Positions 7,561 to 18,037 of a stretch of DNA of 24,172 nt are shown in pieces. The DNA is taken from NCBI GenBank assembly GCA_027575765.1, contig JANBPT010000748.1:1-24172 (forward strand), written 5' to 3'. The position numbers were made by a program, and so were the translations under genes. Origin of the DNA: Tieghemiomyces parasiticus (Eukaryota > Kickxellomycota > Dimargaritomycetes > Dimargaritales > Dimargaritaceae). Position 1 is the first letter of the stretch, and every line of letters starts with the position of its first letter. The notes below the pieces were generated by a model that searched no databases, was not told the origin of the DNA, and was given only the letters and a program-made list of their open reading frames with translations.

Positions 7561-8949
7561 GTTTTGCCATAGATGCCTAATGATTGTTGCCCCGGTATAC
7601 ATTTTTTTGTTTTATGTTTTGGGCACTCTCCGGGGATAGTAACATATACCGTTAATTCTTATCTAGTATACTAGCCGCATATCGCTCTGAGTGGTTTATA
7701 GCCAATTTTGATCCACTTCTCTAAGGTAGTGGCACCGTCCATTACGTTGTAGCCTGTTGTTTCTGGTGTGCTATCCGTTACCTCTAGGTTAGTGGGCACA
7801 CCGGCCGGGAAACCGTCGCTGCAGCGATTTCTGTTTTTTTTATTGTCCTCCCCCCACCATTGTATAATTGGAAAACCATGAATTCCTTACCACGGGGTCT
7901 CCAAATTCTCAATTGGCTTGAATGGGTAGCATTCGCGGCATATACAGCAAGGCCACCGACAATGATGCGAAAAGTCGGACAGTCTCGATCCTGCGCGTAG
8001 TTGAAGGGGTGGACATCTGGGCGGAAGAGAGAATTCTGAGACAGCGAGGAGGACGGAGGTGGAGAGGGTCGACACAGGCGGAGAGGAAGAATATCGGGGG
8101 ACGGTCACTCTGCCAAGACGGCTGCGTCCGGGCCCGCGTTGGCCTGGGACCTCCGCCGCGCCCCGTCACATAGTCCGTTTCCACCCTTCCGTATCCATCC
8201 CCCTGTCCCCCCTTCCACGACCGTCGGCGCTTCGCAGGTAGTAACCTTACATCGGCGGCTGTGTGGATCGGGCTTCGCCATTTTTATTTTTGCCGACGAG
8301 CAACGGTAGCTGAAGGTTCCGCGTTTGGCCCCCGGCGAATGGGTTAACTTTTCTCGCTACTCCAACCTGGACGTGGTGAAGGGGCCAATGGCTTTACATA
8401 TACGGCAATTGTGTGTCCTGCTCAGCCTTATTTTCGCCTTGCTTCCGCCATTTGTTCACCACTGCACTCTGGTATGTGCACCCTCTCGCGCTCTGTCCCT
8501 GCCCGTCCCATTCTCTCTCTCTCTCTATACATATATATACTGCTGCATCCGCTCGCCTCTACTCCAACAACTCCGTACTCACCTTTGCTACTGGCGCTCT
8601 ACTCTTGTGATTGCCTGTCTACGCCTGTCGTGCTTTCCCTTCCTACCGCTTCTGTGTATATTTTTCGCTTACTCTCCATCCCCTGTTCGCTTTGGCTCCG
8701 ACTGACCAACTCTGCCACCACGTCGTAATTAACCGCCGGCAGCTCATCCCACTCTAACCCTCCGTCGTGTTGCCCAAACGTTCGCCCGCCGCAGAGCTAA
8801 CCCTGTTACCTGTCTCCCCGAGACTGATTCAGTATCACCTCCCGGGTTCCGCCCCTAGCCAATTAGCGCACCATCGGTCAAATATTCACCACCTTTTCTA
8901 GAGCCACATAACCATACTGCGACCAATCTACTTTACTATCTATCTCACC
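7561..8949. other. Intergenic region and probable promoter/leader of the secreted-protein gene
   Basis: No convincing gene. Short ORFs occur on both strands at about 7900-8240 and 8400-8730, but they have poor or non-ATG starts and no family resemblance. A CT-rich stretch with (CT)n at about 8513-8526 is followed by a TATA-like run near 8530. CCAAT words occur near 8859 and 8921. These could belong to the gene starting at 8950. Confidence 0.4.
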
Positions 8950-9405
8950 ATGAAATCGCCGTTAGTCACCACCCGTCTGCTGCTGACCACTGCTTTCGCC
9001 TTGACCCTGGCTGTCCAGGTTATGGGGGCCCCTATGCCAGAAGACTCGATCGACCCTGCTAACACTCCGGCCGAGGGGACGATTACGAATGGTGCCAGCA
9101 CATTGCTAGCCGGCGTTCTGACCCCCGTGATTGTATTGAAGAACGGTGCCGCGGTCATCAGTGATGGAATCAAAGTTCAGGTTGACCGTTTCAAGTCCGG
9201 GGTGAAGAGTGCCACCGAGACCATCACCGAACCCTTCGACAAGGCAAGTGAGGAGGCCAAGACCGTGTCCCAACAGACCGTGCAAAACGCCACCCAGGCC
9301 GCTAATGAAATCAAGGCCAATGCGCAAAAGCAGGTCGAAGACGCCGCGAATGCCACTGGTACAAAGTTGATTAAGGCTGGTCAGAAGATCGCAGGTCAGG
9401 AATAA
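8950..9405 (+). CDS. Small secreted helical protein (LEA/apolipoprotein-like), unknown function
   Basis: The 151-residue ORF starts at ATG in good context (CTCACCATGA) and has no introns. Residues 1-27 are a classical signal peptide: basic start, hydrophobic core LLLTTAFALTLAVQV, and a likely cleavage around MGA-PMPED. A short hydrophobic patch follows at about 52-71. Residues 76-150 lack Pro except one, lack Cys and aromatics, and are rich in Ala/Lys/Glu/Gln/Thr with roughly 11-residue periodicity (SEEAKTVSQQT, VQNATQAANEI, AQKQVEDAANA). This predicts a long amphipathic helix like LEA-4 or apolipoprotein repeats. N-glycosylation sequons lie at N113 and N134. The name is a fold analogy, not a family assignment. 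Plausible roles are cell-wall or membrane-surface association, stress protection or lipid binding. Confidence 0.8.
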   Translation: MKSPLVTTRLLLTTAFALTLAVQVMGAPMPEDSIDPANTPAEGTITNGASTLLAGVLTPVIVLKNGAAVISDGIKVQVDRFKSGVKSATETITEPFDKASEEAKTVSQQTVQNATQAANEIKANAQKQVEDAANATGTKLIKAGQKIAGQE

Positions 9406-9607
9406 TTTGCCCCTTGCCACATGGAAACTCCGCCAACTATCTACGCCTTAACTTTAGGGTAAAATCTCACGTGACCTGTACCTGTTAATAGCTACCCTTG
9501 ACCTTAGCACGTATTTCGTGACCCACCTCGTTTTTCGCGGCACACGATTCGTTTACCTATGTAACTGTATCTCTACCTTGATTAAATCCTCGCCTGCTAT
9601 GTTTTTC

Positions 9608-9613
9608 AATAAA
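9608..9613 (+). promoter_or_regulatory. Polyadenylation signal of the secreted-protein gene
   Basis: AATAAA about 200 bases after the stop at 9405, followed by a T-rich segment. Confidence 0.6.
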
Positions 9614-9639
9614 AGATTTTGCCCTGAATTGGCTGTCTG

Positions 9640-12617
9640 GGGACGATATATATTTTAACTTGTTAAGTGCGCGGATCTGACCTCTCCAAGAGGAAGGATG
9701 AGGTTATAGTCCCTTAGACAAGGACCACCCTGTTCAAGCGACCCCCATGCTGCACTGAATTCCCAAGGAATTGAATAGCGACCAACATAGCCGTTGCCCA
9801 TGAGGAGTAGTAACAAATCCATACGGTACGGGTCGATACTACCCATCTGCCGGTCAATCGGTGCATCCCGGCCGTTTGTCGTAAAATCCGTTAACCGTCA
9901 TAAGCATCCAATGTGACCCTGCGGGTGGCTCTAAGTAATGCGCGTGCCATACAGCTGGAATGCCATAGTGGTGACTGGCATGTGGCCACCCACGATTATG
10001 TAGCCAGGCCAGTCGAGTTGGACCCAATGTCCCATAGTGACTGCGTGGATTGTGAAAATACATTCTGTAAATATATTTGGAGCAGACCATTTTCCGGAGG
10101 ATCATCGGATAAGTGTGTCCCTACAGGGATAGATACCGAGACAAGCACTGGAGGGAAGGTCGTCACGACAGGGATCCGCCAGGTTGGTATTCACCCAACT
10201 CAGTTGAGCCGTGAACCCTCAAGAATAGTAGCTTGCCCGACAGCAGGTCGGTAGGCGAGTCCTGACCACCTACATGGCGAACTGGTCTTTCAGACGACCG
10301 GCTGGGGGGGTGCACCGGAGTCTCCTACCGCAACCGTAGCACCACAACAGACGAGAAACAGTTGATGCGCAGAACCCAGTTATGATAAAAAAGAGGTATG
10401 ATGCTAACCATTGAGACTAGACAGTTGCGGCGTCTTACTCAGGCGACCTGGATGTGGCTCCGGTTGACGGCTCCAAAGTTCAGGAGTACAACAACAATGT
10501 TACATTTGCATCACAGACAATGGTTTACGGCAATAAGGTGGTGTTGACTTAGGATTCGCCATTGCCGTAGGCCAGGTACTTTTGCTACGGCACACCATCC
10601 GATCTTCTGGTCGATCGAGGGAAAAAAAACAGCAACTGGATCGATGAGAGCCGCTTGTCCCCCCTCCCCGCGGCGGCCCAGAAAGTCCTCGCAGCCCTCA
10701 CGACGTTTCACAATGCCTAGACATGCCTTGTGGGGTGAAAGGACGAGAACGCGTGTGCTGCCGAGTTTTTATCTGCTGGCAAGAAGACGGGTTCAAATTA
10801 TCCCCAACAAATACATCGGTACGGACTTGTGGCAGTTATTATTGTTGGGTATTTCACTTACCACGATTAGTATCTGTACTTAAAAAAAAAACTGACCGAC
10901 GGCTAATGGGCTGATTACTTTTTCTACTTCGTTTCACTAGCCCGATTTCGGCCCGTGACCTCCTGTCGTTTAGCATCGCTAGGACCCACCAAACATGTTC
11001 GGATGCTTACCCACCCACGGGTGTCCTCTCCACCGATCACTAGCCAACTAGAGAATAGTGGGGGCTTATCGGGTTCGATATTGTACCTGCTTCTCGTTCC
11101 AAATAACGGAATTTCTAGCCGTTATATGGAAGCTGGTCCTCGATTTTAATAAGAGATCTCGCCACTTTAATTGTTTATCCCCGTAGAGGTGACTTATTTA
11201 GCTGTATCCGGGTCCATTATTTTAGCCATTAACGGAGTGGGCCATATTGCTTGCCCGTTTGGGTCGAACTAGTTGAAGGGACTACCCTGACCAACTTTGC
11301 CGCCCCCCAAGCCTATAGGGTGTTGTACCATGGGGAGGCACGAGGATATCGGTAGGCAGAGCGGATTACTTCCGACGGCCCCAACCGACCATGCGGCCCA
11401 AGATGGGTATAGTAGTGGGCCGGCGGTGGGGTGATTTAGGCCTCTGGATCACTGGTGGGGACATACCCTACCTGTTCCTAACTACTAACCCATGCCATGG
11501 GTTTACTTAACCACCTCCACCTCTAAACGCATCGTTAGCACAGGGTAACATTATAGAGCACGCCTTGACCATTACCCATAAGTTAAAGTTAAAGCCAAAA
11601 TTACCAAGTGGGTCATAATGCCATCATGGTATTTCGCTTGGCTGGGGGTTCCTCGGCTAGAAAGCTACTCAGTCTACTACATGAGCGATTTATTGATCAC
11701 CAGTTGAGCGTAATGAGCCAGATTCGGTTGCGGTTAACTTTGAAAGTATCCGTCAAACTGACCATCTCAGTAAATTTAAATGGAGACTATGAGAAGCTCT
11801 TGGACAATGCTACTGTAGGCCATACCGATTTGTCGGAGGGCGTACCAATTGGCCGCGGCTATCCGTCGGCAAAGCCACATGTCCCCACAGTCAAACCGCT
11901 TAGGTCGGAACCCCTTGCTTCACCAATGACATGGGGGAGTTTAGGGCTCAAGAAATCGCCGCACCAATGGCAGGCCAGATAGGTCAGAGATAAGGGGGTT
12001 ACACACGGCGAGGACCTGACGGAGGGGGTGCGGTAGGGGACTGTTCCACCAGTCGGACAGGGTAATGGCGGATGAGACAGGTGGCTTATTTTTTTGCATC
12101 GAAAACATCCCGGTACACACCTAACCAGGGGCCCCACCAAAAGGGGCGTAGAGTAACTGAAAGAGCCAAATAGCCGCTGTCGCCGCAGCCAGAACGGTCT
12201 CCGCCACCTTGCCAAAGTGTCCGACCCCAACCTCATGATCGTCACACTCCAACGGTCCATCCCGGAGGCGGTTAGTATAAGGGCGGGCGGCCCTGCTCAC
12301 CTCATCCTGGCCCTGCTCAATTTCCAAGCCCCGCGTATGGATTTTTACGTGCAAAGAGCCACGCCAGGGCCTCTCAGTCAACCGTCACCCACCTACTTTT
12401 CCTATCACGCACTCCCTTTACTAAACAGAGCCCTCCGTAGGCTGCGTCCTATCTCAAACTCTTAACCGGTATACTACAACCGCCGTCCGCTATCTCGCCA
12501 GGCCGCGAGCACCCGGCTCCCTACCACCTTCGTCTTGCTGGCAAAGGGTCATCCCGCCCCACCCTCGACTTGACTCCCCCCTCCGTCCCCGTGCCTCTTC
12601 CGCCCCCCCCCGCTGCC
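9640..12617. other. Long stretch without a recognisable intact gene
   Basis: Nearly 3 kb. Short ORFs lie on both strands (for example 9913-10254 + from GTG, 9854-10105 -, 11626-11982 +, 11859-12260 -), but none resembles a known family and none is supported by splice signals. One coding-looking stretch at 10421-10720 is annotated separately. The last ~150 bases before 12618 are C-rich and are probably the MFS gene leader. The region may be decayed genes, or it may hold noncoding RNA or highly spliced unknown genes. Confidence 0.4.
10421..10720 (+). pseudogene. Coding-like fragment with two in-frame TAG codons (gene relic or unrecognised last exons)
   Basis: One frame reads 43 protein-like residues (SYSGDLDVAPVDGSKVQ and onward) to TAG at 10550, six codons to a second TAG at 10568, then 49 residues (YFCYGTPSDLLVDRG, NSNWIDESRLSPLPAAAQ) to a final TAG at 10718. 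Upstream it is closed by stops, preceded by a good fungal branch site CTAAC (10404-10408) and TAG/CAG acceptors at 10420/10424. That suggests a last exon of a spliced gene. Both internal stops could be removed by a GT-AG intron at 10523-10570 (48 bases) or 10538-10570 (33 bases), both multiples of three but very short. Otherwise this is a decayed gene. I recognise no family and could not find upstream exons. Confidence 0.3.
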
Positions 12618-14324
12618 ATGGCCACCCCTGCAACGCCACTGCCGTGGAAGCAGGTGGGGACTCTTTGCCTGCTCCGCCTGACGGAGCCCATCAGCTTCTC
12701 GGTGCTGTTCCCGTTCGTCTACTTTATGGTGCGCGACTTTGACACGACCACCGACCCCAAGGTCATTGGCTTCTACGTCGGCATCGTGGCCTCGGCCTTC
12801 TCCTTCGCCCAGCTCACCACTAATATGTTGTGGGGCGCTGTGTCGGACCGCATCGGTCGCCGTCCCGTGTTGCTCATCGGAACCATGGGCACCATTCTGT
12901 GCTCGCTGGCCTTTGGCTGCAGCCGGTCGCTCGGGTGGGCTGTGGCCACCCGTGTGATCTGGGGCGCCCTTAACGCCAATGCCAGCACTGCCAAAACCAT
13001 GATGGCCGAGATCACCGACGAGACTAATCAGGCCAAGGGCTTCAGCCTGCTCCCGCTCTGTTGGAACCTCGGCACCATTGTGGGTCCCGTGATTGGCGGC
13101 CTGCTGGCCCGGCCCGCCGAGAACTTCCCTGGTCTGTTTGGCCACATCGAACTTTTCCGTGTGTACCCGTACATGCTGCCGTGCCTGATTTGCTCGATCT
13201 TTGGCGTTGCTGCCTGGCTATCTGCCTTCTTTTTGCTCGAGGAGACCCTGCACTGCAAACTACTGACGGCTACCGACCCAGCGTCTTCTACTACGTCCTG
13301 TACCGTCACGCCGGCACACTCCCGTGGCGACAGCGCAAGTGTTACCAGCAACGATGACGACGGCGAGGACAGCGGCCTACGAGGCCTCAATGGTAAGCCC
13401 CGGTATCTCACTGGGGAGCAGCAGCCCTTGTTGGACCCACCGACCTCCCGACCTAGCTACACCACCGTTGTGGCTTCCTCCTCGACCACCCCGTCACCGG
13501 CGCTGACTGCCAACCGCGCCAGTGCCGACACTTGCCTGGGCACGGACGTCGCCGAGGAGGGCCCCACGCGCCGCCAGGGCACTGTGGCCTCGATCGTGGC
13601 AGCCCTCCGCGGCGACACCGTCAAAGTCGTGGCCGGGTACTTCGGCCTGTCCTTACTAGCTGGCATGATGGACGAGATGTATCCGGTATGGTCAGCCACC
13701 GCTCCGGACCTTGGCGGCCTAGGCTTCTCGGTTCGCGAGCTGGGCCTGACGCTATCCTTCTCGAGCTTTGTCGTCCTCTACGTCCAGATCTTCGTCTACC
13801 CGAAGGTCCAACCCCTTCTGGGCAGTATCCGTTGCTTCCGGATCGGTATCCTGTCCTTTGCCGTCGTCGGTCAGGTCCTCCCGGCCCTCACCACTCTGGA
13901 ACGCATCCTCCATCCGCTGCCGGACGACGGCACGGTTCCGCCCCTGAGTCCAGTCACCTGGGTCATCCTTATCGTCGCCCTGATCGTCCGCGTCATCGCT
14001 GGTACACTCACCTTCACCAGCGTCAACCTACTGGTCAATAACTCTGTCGCCGACCGTCAGGTACTCGGCACCGTCAACGGTTTCGCGCAGAGTATGGGTG
14101 CCCTGGCCCGCGCTCTCGGTCCACTCACCGCCGGTATAGTCTGGAGCTGGTCGTTGCTGCACGACTATCCATTTCCGTTCGACTACCACTTCATTTTTCT
14201 CCTGATTACCTTGGTCGGGTTCGCCACCTATGCGGTTTCTCGCACGTGGCACCCGCGTATCAACCAGCGCCAGTTCGCTCTGCTTAAGCGAGTCCCCAGT
14301 ACCGACTCGGCGGCCAGTGTGTAG
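12618..14324 (+). CDS. MFS transporter, ZIFL/YCR023C-like (DHA1 type)
   Basis: 568 residues from ATG 12618 in a strong context (GCCATGG); the frame opens earlier only through a TTG codon. About twelve membrane segments fall in two halves. The N-half starts LLRLTEPISFSVLFPFVYFM, a pattern typical of the zinc-induced facilitator-like/YCR023C group. MFS motif A is GAVSDRIGRRPVLL at residues 73-86, and the TM4-5 region has NASTAKTMMAE and WNLGTIVGPVIGG. A long Ser/Thr-rich cytoplasmic loop spans about 211-345. The C-half includes GGLGFSVRELGLTLS and NLLVNNS...GTVNGFAQS. Members are proton-coupled vacuolar or plasma-membrane exporters (zinc chelators, potassium, drugs); the substrate cannot be predicted here. 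No intron is visible. An ATAAA-type A/T-rich segment at about 14499-14508 may serve as the polyadenylation site. Confidence 0.9.
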   Translation: MATPATPLPWKQVGTLCLLRLTEPISFSVLFPFVYFMVRDFDTTTDPKVIGFYVGIVASAFSFAQLTTNMLWGAVSDRIGRRPVLLIGTMGTILCSLAFGCSRSLGWAVATRVIWGALNANASTAKTMMAEITDETNQAKGFSLLPLCWNLGTIVGPVIGGLLARPAENFPGLFGHIELFRVYPYMLPCLICSIFGVAAWLSAFFLLEETLHCKLLTATDPASSTTSCTVTPAHSRGDSASVTSNDDDGEDSGLRGLNGKPRYLTGEQQPLLDPPTSRPSYTTVVASSSTTPSPALTANRASADTCLGTDVAEEGPTRRQGTVASIVAALRGDTVKVVAGYFGLSLLAGMMDEMYPVWSATAPDLGGLGFSVRELGLTLSFSSFVVLYVQIFVYPKVQPLLGSIRCFRIGILSFAVVGQVLPALTTLERILHPLPDDGTVPPLSPVTWVILIVALIVRVIAGTLTFTSVNLLVNNSVADRQVLGTVNGFAQSMGALARALGPLTAGIVWSWSLLHDYPFPFDYHFIFLLITLVGFATYAVSRTWHPRINQRQFALLKRVPSTDSAASV

Positions 14325-14928
14325 CGAGAACTCCCGACAGGCACCGGCATCATGGACAAGGGCCGACCTTCGTCTCCCTTTCCCGAAACGCTGACTTGCC
14401 GCTTTACGCCACGGCGCCGGCCTTTTGTGCGCTACCTTTCGTGCTCGACCAGTATCGAGGGACACGCTTCTTGTTGTAATCCACCCTATGTACATTCATA
14501 AATATATCCTTTCACATACGCCCCCAGATGCCGAATCGGAGGTCAATAAGGAAGCAGCGACGTGGCGCTCTTAGGGCGATTCGAAATTATCTGATTCGGC
14601 GTAGTTGCTAGACTAGACTCCGGCGTATTGAGTCGCTTCTACAGCTGTGATAAACACCGGTATGCTTGGACACCCAGCTATGCTACTCTTGGAACTAAGG
14701 CCGTGTACGCGGCTAGTAGGTTACCGACCTTCCCCCTTTTCCCAAGCACTAACACATTCAATCCGTACCAACTACTGCGCATCAAAGCTGCTTAGCACTT
14801 CGCCCCATTACCCTTCAACCGCGCAATCTAGGATCCTGGCACCCTTGGCATCCTAGTAGTAGATTTTTGACAACTCCTGTCGCGCATTCCGGCCACTCTT
14901 CGCGCGGCCTACTCGCCCGGCGGTAACC
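14325..14928. other. Intergenic region between the MFS gene and CWC27
   Basis: It holds the MFS 3'UTR and the CWC27 promoter. No further gene, repeat or clear TATA box is visible. Confidence 0.6.
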
Positions 14929-16919
14929 ATGAGCACCATTTACAATCAAGAACCGGCCACAAGGTAAGTAACTAGTACTGGCCTGTCTCCCGGTCGTTAG
15001 ACCCACCTCGGTTGCGACATCCGTGGCAGTGACTGCCGGTACGCTAACTTTCCGCCCTCCGCCCGATACCCCCCCTCACCACGTTCACCTCTACCGTAAC
15101 GTTTGCTTCGCCAGAGGGCAAGTGACTTTGAAGACCACCGTAGGTGATATTGAACTGACCTTCTGGACCAAGGAGGCGCCCAAGGCCTGCCGGAATTTCG
15201 TGCAGCTCTGCCTCGAGGGCTACTACGACGAGACCATCTTCCATCGTGTGGTATCCGGGTTCATCGTCCAAGGTGGCGACCCCACCGGCACGGGTGAAGG
15301 TAATTTGATGCCCGGGAAGGGGACGGAAGGTGCGGGCTCCATCAGCCTAGTAGCTACGAAGAACCATGCTTGGACACCGACCGGGCACTAACGTGTATTA
15401 CCACCGGTCTTCCTCTCCCCTCCGCATACTACCCTTTTGCGACAGGCGGTGAGTCTATCTACGGCGAACCATTTAACGATGAGCTCCACTCGCGTCTCCG
15501 CTTCACGCGGCGCGGGCTCCTGGCCATGGCTAATACAGGCAAGAACGACAACGGGAGTCAGTTCTTTATCACGCTGGACCGCGCGGAGGAACTGCAAAAT
15601 AAGCATACCATATTTGGCACGGTAAGTCACGATGAAGGACGGTGTGCCTCCGCTCTTCACTCTAAGCTGGTATTACAACCCCAGTACGCCTGGGTTCGTT
15701 TCGAAAGTAACTGACCGAATTTAGCCTGATCCGATTCATGAACCTACATACCCGACCCTCTTTACAGGTGGTGGGCGACACCATCTTCACAGTGCTCAAG
15801 ATCGGGTCGATGGAGACCAACGACGACGAGAAGCCACTCGTGCCGCCCCGAATCACAGAGGCTGTCGTCGAAGACAACCCCTTCCCGGACATTGTACCTC
15901 GTATCACGGCTGATGAACGGCGGCACATGCGTCAGCGGCAGACGGAGGAGGAGTCTGACCTGCGCCGGCGGCGGAAACGGCAGGGAAAGGCCGTGAAGAA
16001 CCGCAACCTCCTCTCTTTTGGCGCAGGCGGAGAGGAAGAAATTGGCACTGCTGAGGACAAAGGAGTGGGAGCAGAAGAAGAAGGGGGAGAAATAGGCCCC
16101 TTTAGCGGCAGGACAGGAAAGCAGGCCTCGACCTTCAAGATGCGTAGCATGCATGACCTCGTCGTTGACGACGCGCGCCTAAGCAAGCCTGCCAAGGCCG
16201 AGCGGCGAGGGACTGATGTCCCTACCAAATCAGCCAAGCAGGCCGCCTCGCCAGCTGCCGGCAACGCGGAGACGCCACCGCCGACAAAGACAGATACCGA
16301 CTCCACCGCTCGGGTAGTGGAGACCAAGGACGAAACAGTCGGATTGCTAAGTCAGGAAAGCGAAGAGCCAAAGAAGGCACTCTCGTCGAAACGCTCGACA
16401 GCCAAGTCCCTTCTCGACGGGTACACCAAGCGCAAGACCCTGCTGAAGAACACGAAGGGTAGCCACGAGGACCAGGTAGGTTTTGAAAGGCAATCCAAAT
16501 GGTTGAATATTCAAGCTAACCAGGGGGCACGGGTGTGGGGTTGTAACTTTTTTTTTACCGGTTCCATACGGGCAACGCTTGACTTGTACTGGGATGTTAC
16601 CCGATATCCGTCCTTTTCAAACCCATAACACACACTTACCGTACGAATCCTACCTCTCACTCCCCCCCCTCCCCGACATACTGTATAGCTCCTGAATCGA
16701 CTGGCCTCATTTCGTCAAAAACTACAACCCGGCGGCAAAGGGATTAAACGCGACCGACCTGACCCTGAGGTCGCGGACGACCCCGAGTGGCTACGACACC
16801 GCCTCGTGTTTGACAAACCGGACACAGGGGGCAAGGCGGCTCCTGGTGAAGGGGGAGACCATATTGACGACTACGTAGTCCTTGACGCCAAGCGGCGACC
16901 CGGGCTCGACCAAGTATAA
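14929..16919 (+). CDS. CWC27: CWC27, spliceosome-associated cyclophilin-type protein (5 exons)
   Basis: Exons join(14929..14963, 15115..15299, 15446..15621, 15768..16475, 16689..16919) give 444 residues. The four introns are 151, 146, 146 and 213 bases, all GT-AG, with donors GTAAGT, GTAATT, GTAAGT, GTAGGT and CTAAC-like branch sites (for example 15388-15392). The start [11 protein letters not shown] matches the CWC27 N-terminus. The cyclophilin domain covers about residues 12-170 ([55 protein letters not shown]). The catalytic Trp position of cyclophilin A is Glu (AEELQNKH), as in human CWC27, so prolyl-isomerase activity is probably absent. A charged linker with [12 protein letters not shown] and a C-terminal HRLVFDKP...[11 protein letters not shown] block also fit the family. 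CWC27 associates with the Bact spliceosome, where it partners CWC22. Confidence 0.95.
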
Positions 16920-17497
16920 GCAATGTTTGTCTTAAGAATATATATATATAGGGCAGGTATCCCGGCTGACGCAATGTAATAACGCTGGCCGTATGGAGTT
17001 GATTTGGCAGACAGTAAACGCACACAATGGATGTTCGTATTAGGCAAGAATGAGGGCTTGTAATTAAACACGGGTATTGGTTGCCTTCTACCAAGTACAC
17101 TGCCATCGAAAGGACCGTTGAGGCGTTACCAATATTGGGTGATTCGAAGGCCAGCGTTCCGAAGACTACGGTGGGTCCTATCAGGTGACTAAGGTGTCGA
17201 TCATGATGGCTGGGTCAGGCCGAAAATTACTCGCTCCGTGATTGGTCAGCTTTGCCCACGACGCGTCGGGCCACTGGGTTTGAGCCTCCGATACCCCACC
17301 ATCGGCCTCTTTAACCTTCCGAGCCAGCGCGTGTGTACGCGCCAGGGGCGGAAGGCGGGGAGGGGGAGTGCACGGGGGCTGAGCACGACCCGGGCGGTAC
17401 GCGTGCGCGCCGTAACTATCCACACCCAAAATCTCAATGCCTTCGCTCTGTCCGCCCCCCACCACACGCCGGAAACAGGCGGACCTTGAAGCGACTG
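16920..17497. other. Intergenic region upstream of the Hsp20 gene
   Basis: No gene seen. There is a (TA)n run at about 16938-16950. I looked for a clean heat-shock element (alternating GAA/TTC at 5-base spacing) and found only badly spaced GAA/TTC words near 17140-17170. Confidence 0.5.
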
Positions 17498-17505
17498 TAT
17501 AAAAG
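17498..17505 (+). promoter_or_regulatory. TATA box of the Hsp20 gene
   Basis: TATAAAAG, a consensus TATA box, in front of an ATG-free leader. Inducible fungal stress genes often have such boxes. It implies transcription starting around 17530-17560. Confidence 0.5.
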
Positions 17506-17710
17506 TATCCGGGTCGGGCCGCCTCCGCACCGCTTTGTACGCGTATCTAGTTGTTGTTTTTGCTACTACCCTTCCATTACTACGCCGCCATACCACCTGT
17601 CATTTATTCGGTCGGCCTTGCTAACCCTTTCACCCTACTCTGCCTTGACATACCCGTCCAACGTCCTTCTCCGCGACGCATCACATCCCCTCTCGATTTC
17701 TAGTCTACAG

Positions 17711-17943
17711 GTAAGGCCGCATTCCGTTCGCAGGAACGCGTCGCGACCGGGTCGGGGGGAACCTACCCGCCCGAACTACCGAATCGAAAGCGCCTGCAGC
17801 TCTAGCGGGGACGCCCCAGTTACAGCTGTGGCCAGGTTAGGTGCAAGAGTTTTGCCCCTCCCCCCACCGCCACCCCACTCCCCACTCGGGCCGAAGTTGG
17901 GTGTAACGAGCGTACACGTCTCCGCCGGCCTTTCTACCAGCAG
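17711..17943 (+). other. Probable 5'UTR intron of the Hsp20 gene
   Basis: The donor is CAG/GTAAGG at 17711, with acceptors CCAG at 17940 or CAG at 17943. A TGTAAC branch-like site lies at 17902-17907. The flanking leader segments (about 17530-17710 and 17944-18037) contain no ATG, consistent with a spliced untranslated leader. The size of about 233 bases matches the coding introns in this window. Confidence 0.4.
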
Positions 17944-18037
17944 GTCCTGGCGCATAGGCTGCCTTGGCTGACATTCATCTTCCCCCGCACCGTATCGCCC
18001 CACACTCCGTCCACCTCTTAGCTCGCATACCGTCGCC

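Noticed and set aside
7909..8184. Overlapping ORFs on both strands (91 aa minus, 83 aa plus)
   Set aside because: Arg/Pro-rich chance frames in GC-rich DNA, weak starts, no motif, no splice or polyadenylation context.
8325..8728. Hydrophobic plus-strand ORFs before the secreted-protein gene
   Set aside because: The longest starts at TTG; the hydrophobicity comes from a CT-rich promoter/leader tract.
10770..10810. B-box-like GGGTTCAAATT suggesting a tRNA
   Set aside because: No acceptor, D or anticodon stem can be folded around it.
11626..11982. 119-residue plus-strand ORF (SQIRLRLTLKVSVKLTISVN)
   Set aside because: No recognisable family, overlapping ORF on the other strand, no supporting splice or expression signals; too weak to call a gene.
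12570..12617. N-terminal extension of the MFS gene
   Set aside because: Begins with TTG and encodes a Pro-rich run from a C-rich leader. The ATG at 12618 has a strong context and fits family N-termini.
17130..17170. Possible heat-shock element (TTCGAA, TTCCGAA words)
   Set aside because: Spacing of GAA/TTC units does not follow the 5-base phasing required for an Hsf1 site.
17333..17971. 212-residue plus-strand ORF
   Set aside because: Spans the Hsp20 promoter, leader and probable UTR intron; the translation is Arg/Pro/Ser-rich and resembles nothing.
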